Assembly (NCBI GenBank): GCA_945865925.1
Contig: CAMBFG010000005.1
Coordinates: 62,001-126,000 of the forward strand
Source: Dehalococcoides mccartyi
GTDB lineage: Bacteria > Chloroflexota > Dehalococcoidia > UBA2979
Direction: 5' to 3'
DNA length: 64,000 nucleotides
Below, one piece after another: positions 35,720 to 43,790 of the stretch. The notes beneath the pieces are model-generated. The model was given only the letters and a program-made list of their open reading frames with translations. It was not told the DNA's origin and did not search any database. The position numbers and the translations under genes are program-made. The first letter of the stretch is position 1. Each line of letters begins with the position of its first letter.

Positions 35720-36142
35720 CTAGCCGAGCGCCTCCACCATCACCATCGCGTCGCCGCGGATGACCTCCGTGCCATCCTGCTTCGTGACTACTGTATCGAG
35801 CGAGAGCCGGTTGCGCTCCGCGTCGACCTTTGTGACGGTGCAGGTGGCGGTCAGTGTGTCGCCCGCCATCACCGGGCCGCGGAACTGCAGGTTCTGGGCC
35901 ATGTAGATGACGACCGACGTGGGCGCCAACTTGGTGCCAAGAGCGGCCGAGATGATCCCGGCGCCGAACATGCCGTGAGCAATCGGCTGCTTGAACCGAG
36001 TCCGCGCGGCGTAGGTAGCGTCTGAGTGCAGCGGGTTGTTGTCGCCACTCACCTCGGCGAATTTGAGGATGTCCTCGGCGGTGACGGCCTTAGAGAAGAC
36101 CGCCTGTGAGCCAACCACCAGACCCTGGACGTCATCTGCCAC
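35720..36142 (-). CDS. MaoC/PhaJ-like (R)-specific enoyl-CoA hydratase
   Basis: The 140-residue hotdog protein has the hydratase-2 motif EVSGDNNPLHSDATYAARTRF (catalytic Asp and His) and KQPIAHGMFGAGIISAALG. It hydrates trans-2-enoyl-CoA to (R)-3-hydroxyacyl-CoA, or acts in the reverse direction. The start is GTG 36142 with AGGGAGGT upstream. It is the first gene of a probable hydratase-mutase-reductase run on the minus strand and is divergent from the suf operon across an AT-richer control region of about 240 bases. Confidence 0.9.
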   Translation of the reverse strand: MADDVQGLVVGSQAVFSKAVTAEDILKFAEVSGDNNPLHSDATYAARTRFKQPIAHGMFGAGIISAALGTKLAPTSVVIYMAQNLQFRGPVMAGDTLTATCTVTKVDAERNRLSLDTVVTKQDGTEVIRGDAMVMVEALG

Positions 36143-36285
36143 CGCTGCACCTCCCTGGGGGCGCCCGGGGCGCCGTGTTCGAGCCGTCGGGCATCGTACG
36201 AGGGCCATCCGGGGCGGACAAACCGGGGGTGCGAGCCGGGCTGGTCTGACGCGACGTATTTACATCGAATAAAACTGCAAAAACG

Positions 36286-36315
36286 TTGACATTGGGCCGA
36301 ATCCGCGCGTACGGT
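36286..36315 (+). promoter_or_regulatory. Promoter of the suf operon
   Basis: TTGACA (36286-36291) and TACGGT (36310-36315) with an 18-base spacer form the clearest sigma-70-type promoter in the window. It sits in an AT-richer patch, 66 bases before the sufR start. The -35 is a perfect match. Confidence 0.75.
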
Positions 36316-36334
36316 GGATTCACGCGGATTCACG
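36299..36334 (+). promoter_or_regulatory. Nested inverted and direct repeats over the suf promoter, candidate SufR operator
   Basis: GAATCCGCG (36299-36307) is the reverse complement of CGCGGATTC (36323-36331), and GGATTCACG occurs twice in tandem (36316-36324 and 36326-36334). The repeats overlap the spacer, the -10 box and the likely transcription start, the right place for autorepression by SufR. The sequence does not match the cyanobacterial SufR site, so the binding protein is an inference. Confidence 0.5.
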
Positions 36335-36381
36335 ACTCGACTGCCCTGAATGGGGCGTGGAGCGTCGCGCGGGGGTGTGAC

Positions 36382-37113
36382 GTGGAACGGACCCGAGACG
36401 AACTCGTCCGGCTGCTCTCAGAACGGGGCGAATGCTCCGTGGCGGAGTTGGCTGTCGAAATCGGCGTCTCCGCCGGTTCGGTACGGCGTCACATCGACCT
36501 CCTCGTGGCGGAGGGCATGCTCGTCTCGCGGCTGGAGCGCCAGGCTCGCGGTCGCCCCCTGGCCCGCTATGCGCTGAGCGCACAGGCCGAGGAGCGCACG
36601 TCCGCAGAGCACTACCAGCGTCTCCTCGCCCGACTCTCGCCAGCACTTCAGTCGCTGCCCGCCGGTGAGATCGAAGGCCGCAGCGGCGCCGAACTCGTCG
36701 ACCGGTTGTTCGACCAGGTGGCGCAGGCTGTCGCCGACGAACATCGATCCGCGGTGAACGGCCGGACGTTGCCGGAGCGCGTGACGCAGACGCTGCGCGC
36801 GCTCTCGACCGAAGGCATCCTGCAGGAAGTGGAAGACGCCGGCGAGTTCTTCCGCCTGCGCAACACCGCGTGCCCGTTCCGCAGCACCGCGGCGGATACC
36901 CACGCGTGCTGCTCCGCCGACCGCCGCGCCATCGAGTTGTTGCTCGGAGTGCCGGTTGAGCAGGTGATGACGGTGGCCTCCGGTGGCCACGAGTGCGAGT
37001 ACCTCGTACGCAAGGATGACGACCACGGGATCCCGGCCGGCGGACTGCTGCCGGTCGTGGGACAGCCCGTGATGAGACAGCAGAGTGGTGTGCCGGTAGG
37101 CGGCGCACGATGA
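36382..37113 (+). CDS. sufR: SufR-like Fe-S-sensing repressor of the suf operon
   Basis: The 243-residue protein has an N-terminal winged helix (VERTRDELVRLLSERGECSVAELAVEIGVSAGSVRRHIDLLV), a middle dimer region, and C-terminal cysteines in NTACPFRSTAADTHACCSADRR and SGGHECEYLV that match the cluster ligands of SufR. It represses suf genes while its [4Fe-4S] cluster is intact and releases them during iron or oxidative stress. GTG 36382 follows GGGGGTG; the frame is open further upstream but through the promoter. The stop overlaps a possible sufC ATG at 37110. Confidence 0.9.
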   Translation: MERTRDELVRLLSERGECSVAELAVEIGVSAGSVRRHIDLLVAEGMLVSRLERQARGRPLARYALSAQAEERTSAEHYQRLLARLSPALQSLPAGEIEGRSGAELVDRLFDQVAQAVADEHRSAVNGRTLPERVTQTLRALSTEGILQEVEDAGEFFRLRNTACPFRSTAADTHACCSADRRAIELLLGVPVEQVMTVASGGHECEYLVRKDDDHGIPAGGLLPVVGQPVMRQQSGVPVGGAR

Positions 37114-37124
37114 GTGGAGATCCG

Positions 37125-37925
37125 ATGACTCAGCCGATCCTCGAAGTGCGCGACCTCAAGGTCAGCATCACCGAGAAACCCGACATCCAGATCGTGAAGG
37201 GGATCGACCTCACGATCCGTCCGGGCGAGATCCACGCGCTCATGGGGCCTAACGGTTCCGGCAAGAGCACGCTCGCCTCGACTATCGCGGGGAGCCCCAC
37301 GTACAAGGTGGACTCCGGCTCGATCCTGTTCCGAGGCGAAGACGTGACGGCCGCTACGGCGGACGCGCGCGCCCGTATGGGCATCTTCCTCTCGTTCCAG
37401 TACCCGACGCCGATCCCCGGCGTGACCATGGTCAACCTGATGCGCGAGTCGCTGAAGGCCCGCCGTGGTGCCGAGGTGCCGGCGCGGGAGTTCCTCGCGG
37501 AACTGCGCGCGACCCTCGCGAAGTTGAAGATGTCCGAGGACATGGCGCGCCGCTATGTGAACGATGGCTTCTCCGGCGGTGAGAAGAAGCGCGCCGAGAT
37601 CCTGCAGATGGGACTGCTCAAGCCGGACCTCGCCATCCTGGACGAGACTGACTCCGGCCTCGATGTGGACGCGCTGCGGACGGTGTCGGAGGGCGTGAAC
37701 GCGCTCCGGACGTCGGACATGGGCGTCCTGATCATCACGCACTATGAACGCATCCTGAACTACATCGAGCCGGACTTCGTCCACATCCTCGTCGGCGGCC
37801 GCATTGTCACCTCTGGTGGCTTCGACCTCGCGAAGCGGGTGGAACACGAGGGCTACGACCCGATCTTGAAGGAACTGGGAATCGCCTCGGCGGAGACACC
37901 CGTCGCGGAAGGGGCCGCTCGATGA
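37125..37925 (+). CDS. sufC: Fe-S assembly ATPase SufC
   Basis: ABC-type ATPase of the SufBCD scaffold complex. The 266 residues show Walker [19 protein letters not shown]-loop [12 protein letters not shown], signature [15 protein letters not shown], Walker [17 protein letters not shown] and switch IITHYERIL, all specific to SufC as opposed to transporter ATPases. ATG 37125 has GGAG six bases upstream and is preferred over ATG 37110, which overlaps the sufR stop. It overlaps sufB by four bases. Confidence 0.97.
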   Translation: MTQPILEVRDLKVSITEKPDIQIVKGIDLTIRPGEIHALMGPNGSGKSTLASTIAGSPTYKVDSGSILFRGEDVTAATADARARMGIFLSFQYPTPIPGVTMVNLMRESLKARRGAEVPAREFLAELRATLAKLKMSEDMARRYVNDGFSGGEKKRAEILQMGLLKPDLAILDETDSGLDVDALRTVSEGVNALRTSDMGVLIITHYERILNYIEPDFVHILVGGRIVTSGGFDLAKRVEHEGYDPILKELGIASAETPVAEGAAR

Positions 37926-39334
37926 CCACTACGGACGCACGCAGCACCGTCGGCGAGTACAAGTGGGGCTTCCACGATGACGAGAAGCCGCTCTTCATGG
38001 CCGAGAAGGGCCTGACCGAGGACGTCATCCGCGGCATGTCCAAGATGAAGAACGAGCCGGCGTGGATGCTGGAGTACCGCCTCGACGCCTTCGAGCAGTT
38101 CAAGAAGTTGTCTGACCCGAAATGGGCCGGCAGTGCCGAACTGCTCGCGAGTCTCGACTTCGCGGACATCCACTACTACGTCCGAGCGACCGACCGCGAC
38201 TCCTCCAAGTGGGAGGACGTCCCGCAGTACATCAAGGACACCTTCGACAAACTCGGTATCCCCGAGGCGGAGAAGCAGTTCCTCGCCGGCGCTGGCGCCC
38301 AGTACGACTCCGAGGTCGTCTACCACAACATTCGCGAAGACCTCGAGAAGTTGGGCGTGATCTTCCTGGGCATGGACCAGGGGCTCCGCGAGTACGAGGA
38401 CCTCGTCCGCGAGTACTTCGGCACCATCGTGCCGTCGGGCGACAACCGCTTCGCCGCGCTGAACTCGGCCGTGTGGTCGGGTGGCTCGTTCATCTACGTG
38501 CCCAAGGGCGTGAAGGTCGACGTGCCGCTGCAGGCCTACTTCCGCATCAACACGGAGAACATGGGCCAGTTCGAGCGCACCCTGATCATTGCGGACGAGG
38601 GCTCGCAGATTCACTACGTCGAGGGCTGCACGGCCCCGACGTACAGCACGGACTCGCTGCACTCGGCCGTCGTCGAAATCATCGTGAAGAAGGGCGCTCG
38701 CGTCCGCTATACGACGATCCAGAACTGGTCGAACAACGTCTTCAACCTCGTCACGAAGCGCGCCTACGCCTACGAGGACGCGATCATGGAGTGGGTCGAC
38801 GGCAACCTCGGTTCCAAGCTCACGATGAAGTACCCCTCGGTCTACCTGATGGGCGAGCGCGCCCACGGCGAGATCCTCTCGCTGGCCTTCGCGGGCGACG
38901 GGCAGCACCAGGACGCCGGTGGCAAGATCGTCCACGTCGCGCCGAACACCACGAGCGCGATCATCTCGAAGTCGGTGTCGCGCGGCTCCGGCCGTACCTC
39001 GTACCGCGGCCTGCTGAAGGTCCACGAGGGTGCGGAGAACTCCAGCAGCACCGTGCGCTGTGACGCGCTGCTGCTCGACACGCTCTCTCGCTCGGACACC
39101 TACCCGACGATGGAGATCGACGAGGAGCGCGTGAACATCGGCCACGAGGCCTCTGTCTCCAAGCTCGGCGTGGACCAGCTCTTCTACCTGATGTCGCGAG
39201 GCATCAAGGAGGAAGAGGCCGCGAAGATGGTCGTGAACGGCTTCGTTGAGCCGATCGTGAAAGAACTCCCCATGGAGTACGCGATCGAACTCAACCGCCT
39301 GATCGAACTGCAGATGGAAGGTTCGGTGGGCTAG
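37922..39334 (+). CDS. sufB: Fe-S cluster scaffold protein SufB
   Basis: Cluster-building subunit of SufBCD, 470 residues. Landmarks are [13 protein letters not shown] at the start, [45 protein letters not shown], the core [18 protein letters not shown] with the conserved cysteine, and [21 protein letters not shown]. Length and order match the family. Codon use and base composition are like the neighbours, so there is no sign of recent transfer. It overlaps both sufC and sufD. Confidence 0.98.
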   Translation: MTTTDARSTVGEYKWGFHDDEKPLFMAEKGLTEDVIRGMSKMKNEPAWMLEYRLDAFEQFKKLSDPKWAGSAELLASLDFADIHYYVRATDRDSSKWEDVPQYIKDTFDKLGIPEAEKQFLAGAGAQYDSEVVYHNIREDLEKLGVIFLGMDQGLREYEDLVREYFGTIVPSGDNRFAALNSAVWSGGSFIYVPKGVKVDVPLQAYFRINTENMGQFERTLIIADEGSQIHYVEGCTAPTYSTDSLHSAVVEIIVKKGARVRYTTIQNWSNNVFNLVTKRAYAYEDAIMEWVDGNLGSKLTMKYPSVYLMGERAHGEILSLAFAGDGQHQDAGGKIVHVAPNTTSAIISKSVSRGSGRTSYRGLLKVHEGAENSSSTVRCDALLLDTLSRSDTYPTMEIDEERVNIGHEASVSKLGVDQLFYLMSRGIKEEEAAKMVVNGFVEPIVKELPMEYAIELNRLIELQMEGSVG

Positions 39335-40548
39335 TGGCCACCTCCACCGCACATTACGCCGAGGCCGCAGCCGTTGAGGCGGCGCGTGGCCGCGGCGAGC
39401 CGGACTGGCTCATCAATGCCCGTGCAGAGGCCGCCCGTGCCTTCGCTGCCACCTCGATGCCCGCGCCGTCGCTGCGCCCGTGGAAGTACACGGACGTCAC
39501 CGCCCTCGACATCGAGGCGTTCGCACCGGATGCGGCGTTCGCGCCGCGTATGACGGGCACCGCCCCTGCGGGCGGCTTCGCTGGCACGCTGGCCGCAGGC
39601 CTGGCCACGCATAGCGAGGTCGTACGTGAGTACCTCGGCGCGGTCGTCCAGGGCACCGAGGGCAAGTTCACAGCAGCCAATGCAGCCCAGTGGCGCGAAG
39701 GCGTCCTCGTGTACGCGCCACGTGGCAAAGCGTTCGATGCGCCCGTGACCGTCCACGTCGATGGTCGCGAGGGCGCGATCTTCCCTCGCATCCTGATCGT
39801 CGCGGAAGCGGCGAGCGAGGTGTCCATCATCCTGCGCACGTCCTCCACAGCGGCAGCGCTGCTGGTGGCCGGGGTGATCGAGGTGGTCGCGCAGGCGGAC
39901 AGCCGCGTGCGGCTGCTCGTCGACACACGCTGGGGCGCCGCCACTCAGGAGTTCACGACACTGCGCGCGAAGATCGGCCGTGGCGCCGACGTGCAGGTCG
40001 GCACGATCGCCCTCGGAGGGCTGATCGTGAAGCACACCGTCGAGGCGCTGATGGAGGGCGAGGGCTCTACCTCACGCATTCGCGGCGTGGCGGTCGGCGA
40101 CAAGGAACAGCACTTCGACTTCGTCACACTGCAGGAGTTGATCGGGCCGAAGTCCACCTCCGAGGTGGAGATCAAGACCGCCCTCGCGGGGGCCTCGCGG
40201 TCGATTTACTACGGCCTTACGCGCGTCGAGACTACGGCGCTGGGTGCCTCGGCCAACCAGGAGAACCGCAACCTGCTGCTGTCCCCGCGCGCGAAGGCGG
40301 ACGCGGACCCCGTCCTGGAGATCCTCACCAATGAGGTGATCCGCTGCGGCCACGGCGCGACCGTGGGTCCCCTGGACAAGGACGCCCTCTTCTATCTCCA
40401 GAGCCGAGGGCTGGACATGCGCCAGTCCCTCACGCTGCTGGTCACCGGTTTCTTCCAGTCCGTCCTCTCCGGCCTCGATGCCCCCGGGCTTGTCGAGGAA
40501 CTGGAGACCGCGCTGCGCGAGAAACTGGCGACCGCCGAACTGACGTAG
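39334..40548 (+). CDS. sufD: Fe-S assembly protein SufD
   Basis: Partner of SufB in the SufBC2D complex, 404 residues. It has RPWKYTDVTALDIEAFA at the N-terminus, a variable beta-helix middle, and the conserved C-terminal part RVETTALGASANQENRNLLLS, CGHGATVGPLDKDALFYLQSRG. It starts at GTG 39334, sharing one base with the sufB stop. It is about 20 residues shorter than E. coli SufD, within family range. The Rieske gene follows after 11 bases. Confidence 0.96.
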   Translation: MATSTAHYAEAAAVEAARGRGEPDWLINARAEAARAFAATSMPAPSLRPWKYTDVTALDIEAFAPDAAFAPRMTGTAPAGGFAGTLAAGLATHSEVVREYLGAVVQGTEGKFTAANAAQWREGVLVYAPRGKAFDAPVTVHVDGREGAIFPRILIVAEAASEVSIILRTSSTAAALLVAGVIEVVAQADSRVRLLVDTRWGAATQEFTTLRAKIGRGADVQVGTIALGGLIVKHTVEALMEGEGSTSRIRGVAVGDKEQHFDFVTLQELIGPKSTSEVEIKTALAGASRSIYYGLTRVETTALGASANQENRNLLLSPRAKADADPVLEILTNEVIRCGHGATVGPLDKDALFYLQSRGLDMRQSLTLLVTGFFQSVLSGLDAPGLVEELETALREKLATAELT

Positions 40549-40559
40549 GCGGCGTTTCG

Positions 40560-40886
40560 ATGGCCAACGAGCGTGTTGCAGCGACCTCGGACATCCCGAC
40601 GGGCGAAGTGCGTGTCGTGCAGTGCGGCGCACGCTCGCTGGCGGTGTCCAACGTGGACGGCACGCTGTACGCCATCGACAACCGTTGCACGCACGACAAC
40701 GGCCCGCTGGGCGAGGGGCGGCTGCGCAACGGGCGCATCCTGTGCCCCCGCCACGGCGCCGCCTTCGATGCTCGGACCGGCCGCGTCCTCAGCCTCCCCG
40801 CGGTGAAGAACGTCGCGGCGTACGAGGTGACCGTGGACGGTGACGACGTGTACATCGACTGCCCCGATGCAGGAGGCGCCTCGTGA
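40560..40886 (+). CDS. Rieske-type [2Fe-2S] ferredoxin inside the suf operon
   Basis: The 108-residue soluble Rieske protein has both ligand boxes: NRCTHDNGPLGEG (Cys, His) and LCPRHGAAFDARTG (Cys, His). It resembles ferredoxin components of aromatic dioxygenases and NirD-like proteins, with no signal peptide. Its place between sufD and sufS, with an overlap into sufS, suggests a role as electron donor during cluster assembly or as a favoured client. This arrangement is known from other Gram-positive-type suf loci, but its role is not established. Confidence 0.93.
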   Translation: MANERVAATSDIPTGEVRVVQCGARSLAVSNVDGTLYAIDNRCTHDNGPLGEGRLRNGRILCPRHGAAFDARTGRVLSLPAVKNVAAYEVTVDGDDVYIDCPDAGGAS

Positions 40887-42157
40887 CCTCGATCGCCGGG
40901 CTGCCTCGGGTGGAGCATCTGCCGTACGACATCGCGCGGATCCGCCGCGACTTCCCGATCCTGAAGCGGGAGGTCGCTTCCGGCGCGCAGCTGGTTTACC
41001 TGGACAACGCGGCGACGAGCCAGCGGCCGGTGCAGGTGCTCGCCGAGATCACGCGCTTCTACCGCGACCACAACGCCAACATCCACCGAGGCGTCCACAC
41101 GCTCTCCGTCGAGGCGACCGAACTCTACGAACAGGCCCGCGCGAAGGTCGCCCGCTTCATCGGCGCGTCCGACCCGCGCGAGATCATTTTCACGCGCAAC
41201 ACGACCGAGGCGATCAACCTCGTCGCGCACTCCTGGGCGCGGAAGTTCCTCAAGGCCGGCGACGAAGTCGTGGTTTCGGAGATCGAGCACCACTCCAACA
41301 TCGTGCCGTGGCAGATGCTGCGCGACGAGCGCGGCATCGTGCTGAAGTACATCCCGATGCTGCCAGACGGCACGCTCGACCTCGACGCTGTGCAGTCGAT
41401 CATCACGGAGCGCACGCGCCTCGTCGCGATCACCGCGATGTCGAACGCTCTCGGCACCATCGTGCCGCTCGATGTGATCGTGGCCCGCGCGAAGGCAGTC
41501 GGCGCACTCGTCCTCGTGGACGGGGCGCAGTCGGTACCGCACATGCCCGTGGACGTGCAGGCGCTGGACGTGGACTTCCTCGCGTTCAGCGGACATAAGA
41601 TGCTCGCGCCGTTCGGCATTGGTGTGCTGTGGGGGCGGATGGCGCTGCTCGAGTCGATGGACCCGTTCATGGGCGGCGGCGACATGATCCTTACCGTCTC
41701 CATGGAGCAGTCGACCTGGGCGGACGTCCCCGCCAAGTTCGAGGCGGGCACGCCGAACGTCGGCGACGCGGTCGCCCTCGGCGCCGCCGTGGACTATCTC
41801 TCCGCGCTCGGCATGGACGAGGTGCGCCGCCACGAGCGCGAGATCACGGACTACGCACTGCGGCGCCTCGCGGACGTGCCTGGCGTCTCGATCTTCGGTG
41901 TCCCGGACGCGGAGCATCGAGGCGGGGTCGTCTCGTTCGAACTCGAAGGTGTCCACCCGCACGACATCGGCCAGGTGCTGGACACGAAGGGCGTCGCGAT
42001 CCGCACCGGGCACCACTGCGCCCAGCCGGTCATGCTGGCGCTGAACGTCCCCGCGACCGCCCGGGCCTCCTTCTACATCTACAACACGACCGCCGAGGTG
42101 GATGCGCTTGCGTCCGGCCTCGAGGAGGTCGGTCGCTTCTTCGGTGTCAGGAAGTAG
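40883..42157 (+). CDS. sufS: Cysteine desulfurase SufS
   Basis: Group II PLP cysteine desulfurase, 424 residues: FPILKREVASGAQLVYLDNAATSQRP, ANIHRGVHTLSVEATELYE, EIEHHSNIVPWQML, the PLP lysine in FLAFSGHKMLAPFGIGVLWG, and the active-site cysteine on a short loop in RTGHHCAQPVML. The short loop marks it as SufS, which needs a sulfur acceptor, here SufU encoded next. The start is GTG 40883, overlapping the Rieske stop. Confidence 0.96.
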   Translation: MTSIAGLPRVEHLPYDIARIRRDFPILKREVASGAQLVYLDNAATSQRPVQVLAEITRFYRDHNANIHRGVHTLSVEATELYEQARAKVARFIGASDPREIIFTRNTTEAINLVAHSWARKFLKAGDEVVVSEIEHHSNIVPWQMLRDERGIVLKYIPMLPDGTLDLDAVQSIITERTRLVAITAMSNALGTIVPLDVIVARAKAVGALVLVDGAQSVPHMPVDVQALDVDFLAFSGHKMLAPFGIGVLWGRMALLESMDPFMGGGDMILTVSMEQSTWADVPAKFEAGTPNVGDAVALGAAVDYLSALGMDEVRRHEREITDYALRRLADVPGVSIFGVPDAEHRGGVVSFELEGVHPHDIGQVLDTKGVAIRTGHHCAQPVMLALNVPATARASFYIYNTTAEVDALASGLEEVGRFFGVRK

Positions 42158-42163
42158 GGCGCG

Positions 42164-42631
42164 ATGGCAGAGTCCGGCCTGCTGGAAGATCTCTACCGCG
42201 AGATCATCCTCGACCACTACCGCCAGCCGAGGAATCGCAACGCGACGATCGAGCCGACGTGTTCCGCTGACGGTGCGAACCCGCTCTGTGGCGACCAGGT
42301 GCGCGTCGATGTCGCACTGGTCGACGGCGTGATCGAGGCGATCTCGTTCAGCGGGCAGGGCTGCTCCATCTCGCAGGCCTCCGCGAGCATGATGACGGAG
42401 TACGTGAAGGGCCGCACGGTCGCCGAGGCCTTGCAGGGCGTCGATGCCTTCCAGCAGATGATGCTGACGGGCGAGGCGCCTGACCTCGAAGGGTTTGACG
42501 ACATCGCCTCGCTGGTCGGGGTGGCGAAGTTCGCGGCGCGCGTGAAGTGCGCCTCACTTGGATGGAAGACCCTCGCGCAGGCGCTCGCCGAAGGCGGCGG
42601 CACCGTGACGACGGATGACGGGAGCCGCTAG
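42164..42631 (+). CDS. sufU: Zinc-dependent sulfurtransferase SufU
   Basis: Accepts persulfide sulfur from SufS. The 155-residue protein has LYREIILDHYRQPRNRN, then the zinc/sulfur ligands in NPLCGDQVRV, SGQGCSISQASASMM and ARVKCASLGW. The insertion around residues 80-100 (FQQMMLTGEAPDLEGFDDI) distinguishes SufU from IscU. The gene begins six bases after sufS and ends directly before the DUF59 gene. Confidence 0.96.
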   Translation: MAESGLLEDLYREIILDHYRQPRNRNATIEPTCSADGANPLCGDQVRVDVALVDGVIEAISFSGQGCSISQASASMMTEYVKGRTVAEALQGVDAFQQMMLTGEAPDLEGFDDIASLVGVAKFAARVKCASLGWKTLAQALAEGGGTVTTDDGSR

Positions 42632-42988
42632 ATGGCAGACGAACCGCAAGTGACCGAGGCCGAAGTCGAGGGCGAGTCGAGCCCCCCGACCGAGGAGTTT
42701 CTGATGGCGGTCCTCGACACGGTCGAGGACCCGGAACTCCGGATGAGCATCACCCAGTTGGGCCTCGTCTACGGCGTCGAGGTCGACCCGGAGGGCATGG
42801 TGTCGGTGAACATGACGCTCACCTCACCGGCATGCCCGGTGGGGCCGATGCTGCAGGGGATGATCTACCACAAGTTGATGCAGACCCCCGGCGTCGAAGA
42901 CGTCGAGGTCAACCTCGTCTGGAACCCGCCCTGGGATCCGAAGACGATGGCGTCCGAGGACGTGAAGATGGCACTCGGGATCTGGTAG
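42632..42988 (+). CDS. SufT-like DUF59/MIP18 family Fe-S assembly protein
   Basis: The 118-residue protein is a DUF59 domain with an acidic N-terminal tail: LMAVLDTVEDPELRMSITQLGLVYGVEV, TLTSPACPVGPMLQGMIYHKL (conserved reactive cysteine) and EDVEVNLVWNPPWDPKTMASEDVKMALG. Such proteins (SufT, PaaD, Cia2) help insert clusters into targets. It starts on the base after the sufU stop and closes the operon. A small GCGCG hairpin follows. Confidence 0.92.
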   Translation: MADEPQVTEAEVEGESSPPTEEFLMAVLDTVEDPELRMSITQLGLVYGVEVDPEGMVSVNMTLTSPACPVGPMLQGMIYHKLMQTPGVEDVEVNLVWNPPWDPKTMASEDVKMALGIW

Positions 42989-43001
42989 GCGCGCTTCGCG
43001 C
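42989..43001 (+). terminator. Small hairpin between convergent sufT-like and 43011 genes
   Basis: GCGCG-CTT-CGCGC immediately after the operon's last stop. The stem is short and there is no U-run; it may be a weak bidirectional stop. Confidence 0.3.
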
Positions 43002-43010
43002 GACCTCGTC

Positions 43011-43625
43011 CTAGCGGGTCGCGAAGTCGACCGGGAGCGCACCCTTCGGCACGACGCGTTCGAGCGGGGCGCCCTCGCGGGAGCAGCCAAGCGCGGTCTC
43101 CACACGGCAGGTGCCGAGGAGGACGCGCGTGATGTCCACGATGACCCGCCCCTCCTCGCGCTTCGTCCGGAACTCATCAAGATCCTTCGTCGCGCTGGTG
43201 TCCAGCACGCTCCCGTCGATCGCCCAGCGGCCCGCACCGCAGGGGTCGAGGTAGATGCCAGTGACGGTGCCGGCCTTCCCGGTCGGCTCCCACCGGACGT
43301 GGCACGTGGAGGCGGCGGAGCGTGACAGCAGCGCCACCACCCGCCCATTCGCGTCCTGGGCCACCCAGACGCCGTACGTCCGCTGCTGGCGGTCGTTCCC
43401 CAGCGTGGTGACGGCCGTGAATACCGGTGCGCCCGGCTGCAGATTCACTTGCGGCACCCGGATCTCGCGAGGCGGGGGCGAAGCAAACGAGACGACGCAA
43501 ACGGCGGTCAGCCCGACGGCGATCGCGACCACCAGGACGAACGCCAGAATGCGTGGCCACGGGTTCGAGGGACGGGAGCCGTCAGCGGGCCCTCCCAGTG
43601 CGTCTCCGGCGCGGTCGATGCTCAT
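43011..43625 (-). CDS. Membrane-anchored protein with Rieske-like segment lacking ligands
   Basis: The 204-residue protein has one N-terminal membrane helix (ILAFVLVVAIAVGLTAVCVVSFA) and an external domain. The stretch from YGVWVAQDANGRVVALLSRS through CHVRWEP, LDPCGAGRWAIDGSVLD resembles the cluster-binding half of membrane Rieske proteins (DPCHGS-x-YD-x-x-G), but the second histidine is replaced (PCGAGRW) and the first box has only a Cys-His pair. Four cysteines in all may form disulfides. No electron-transfer function can be claimed. It converges on the suf operon and is divergent from the binding protein gene. Confidence 0.6.
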   Translation of the reverse strand: MSIDRAGDALGGPADGSRPSNPWPRILAFVLVVAIAVGLTAVCVVSFASPPPREIRVPQVNLQPGAPVFTAVTTLGNDRQQRTYGVWVAQDANGRVVALLSRSAASTCHVRWEPTGKAGTVTGIYLDPCGAGRWAIDGSVLDTSATKDLDEFRTKREEGRVIVDITRVLLGTCRVETALGCSREGAPLERVVPKGALPVDFATR

Positions 43626-43790
43626 GGGGCGATCCTACCGGGGCAGGCCGTTAGGAGCGCCCGGAGCGCAGGTTTGCCGGGCCAGAGGCGTGGTGCGTAC
43701 GATTCGAGGGCCCCACCGCGCAGCGCAGGCGGCGAAGACGCGGACAGGATGCCGGATGCCCCCGATGACCCTCCCGGCGTGCTCGCGCCA

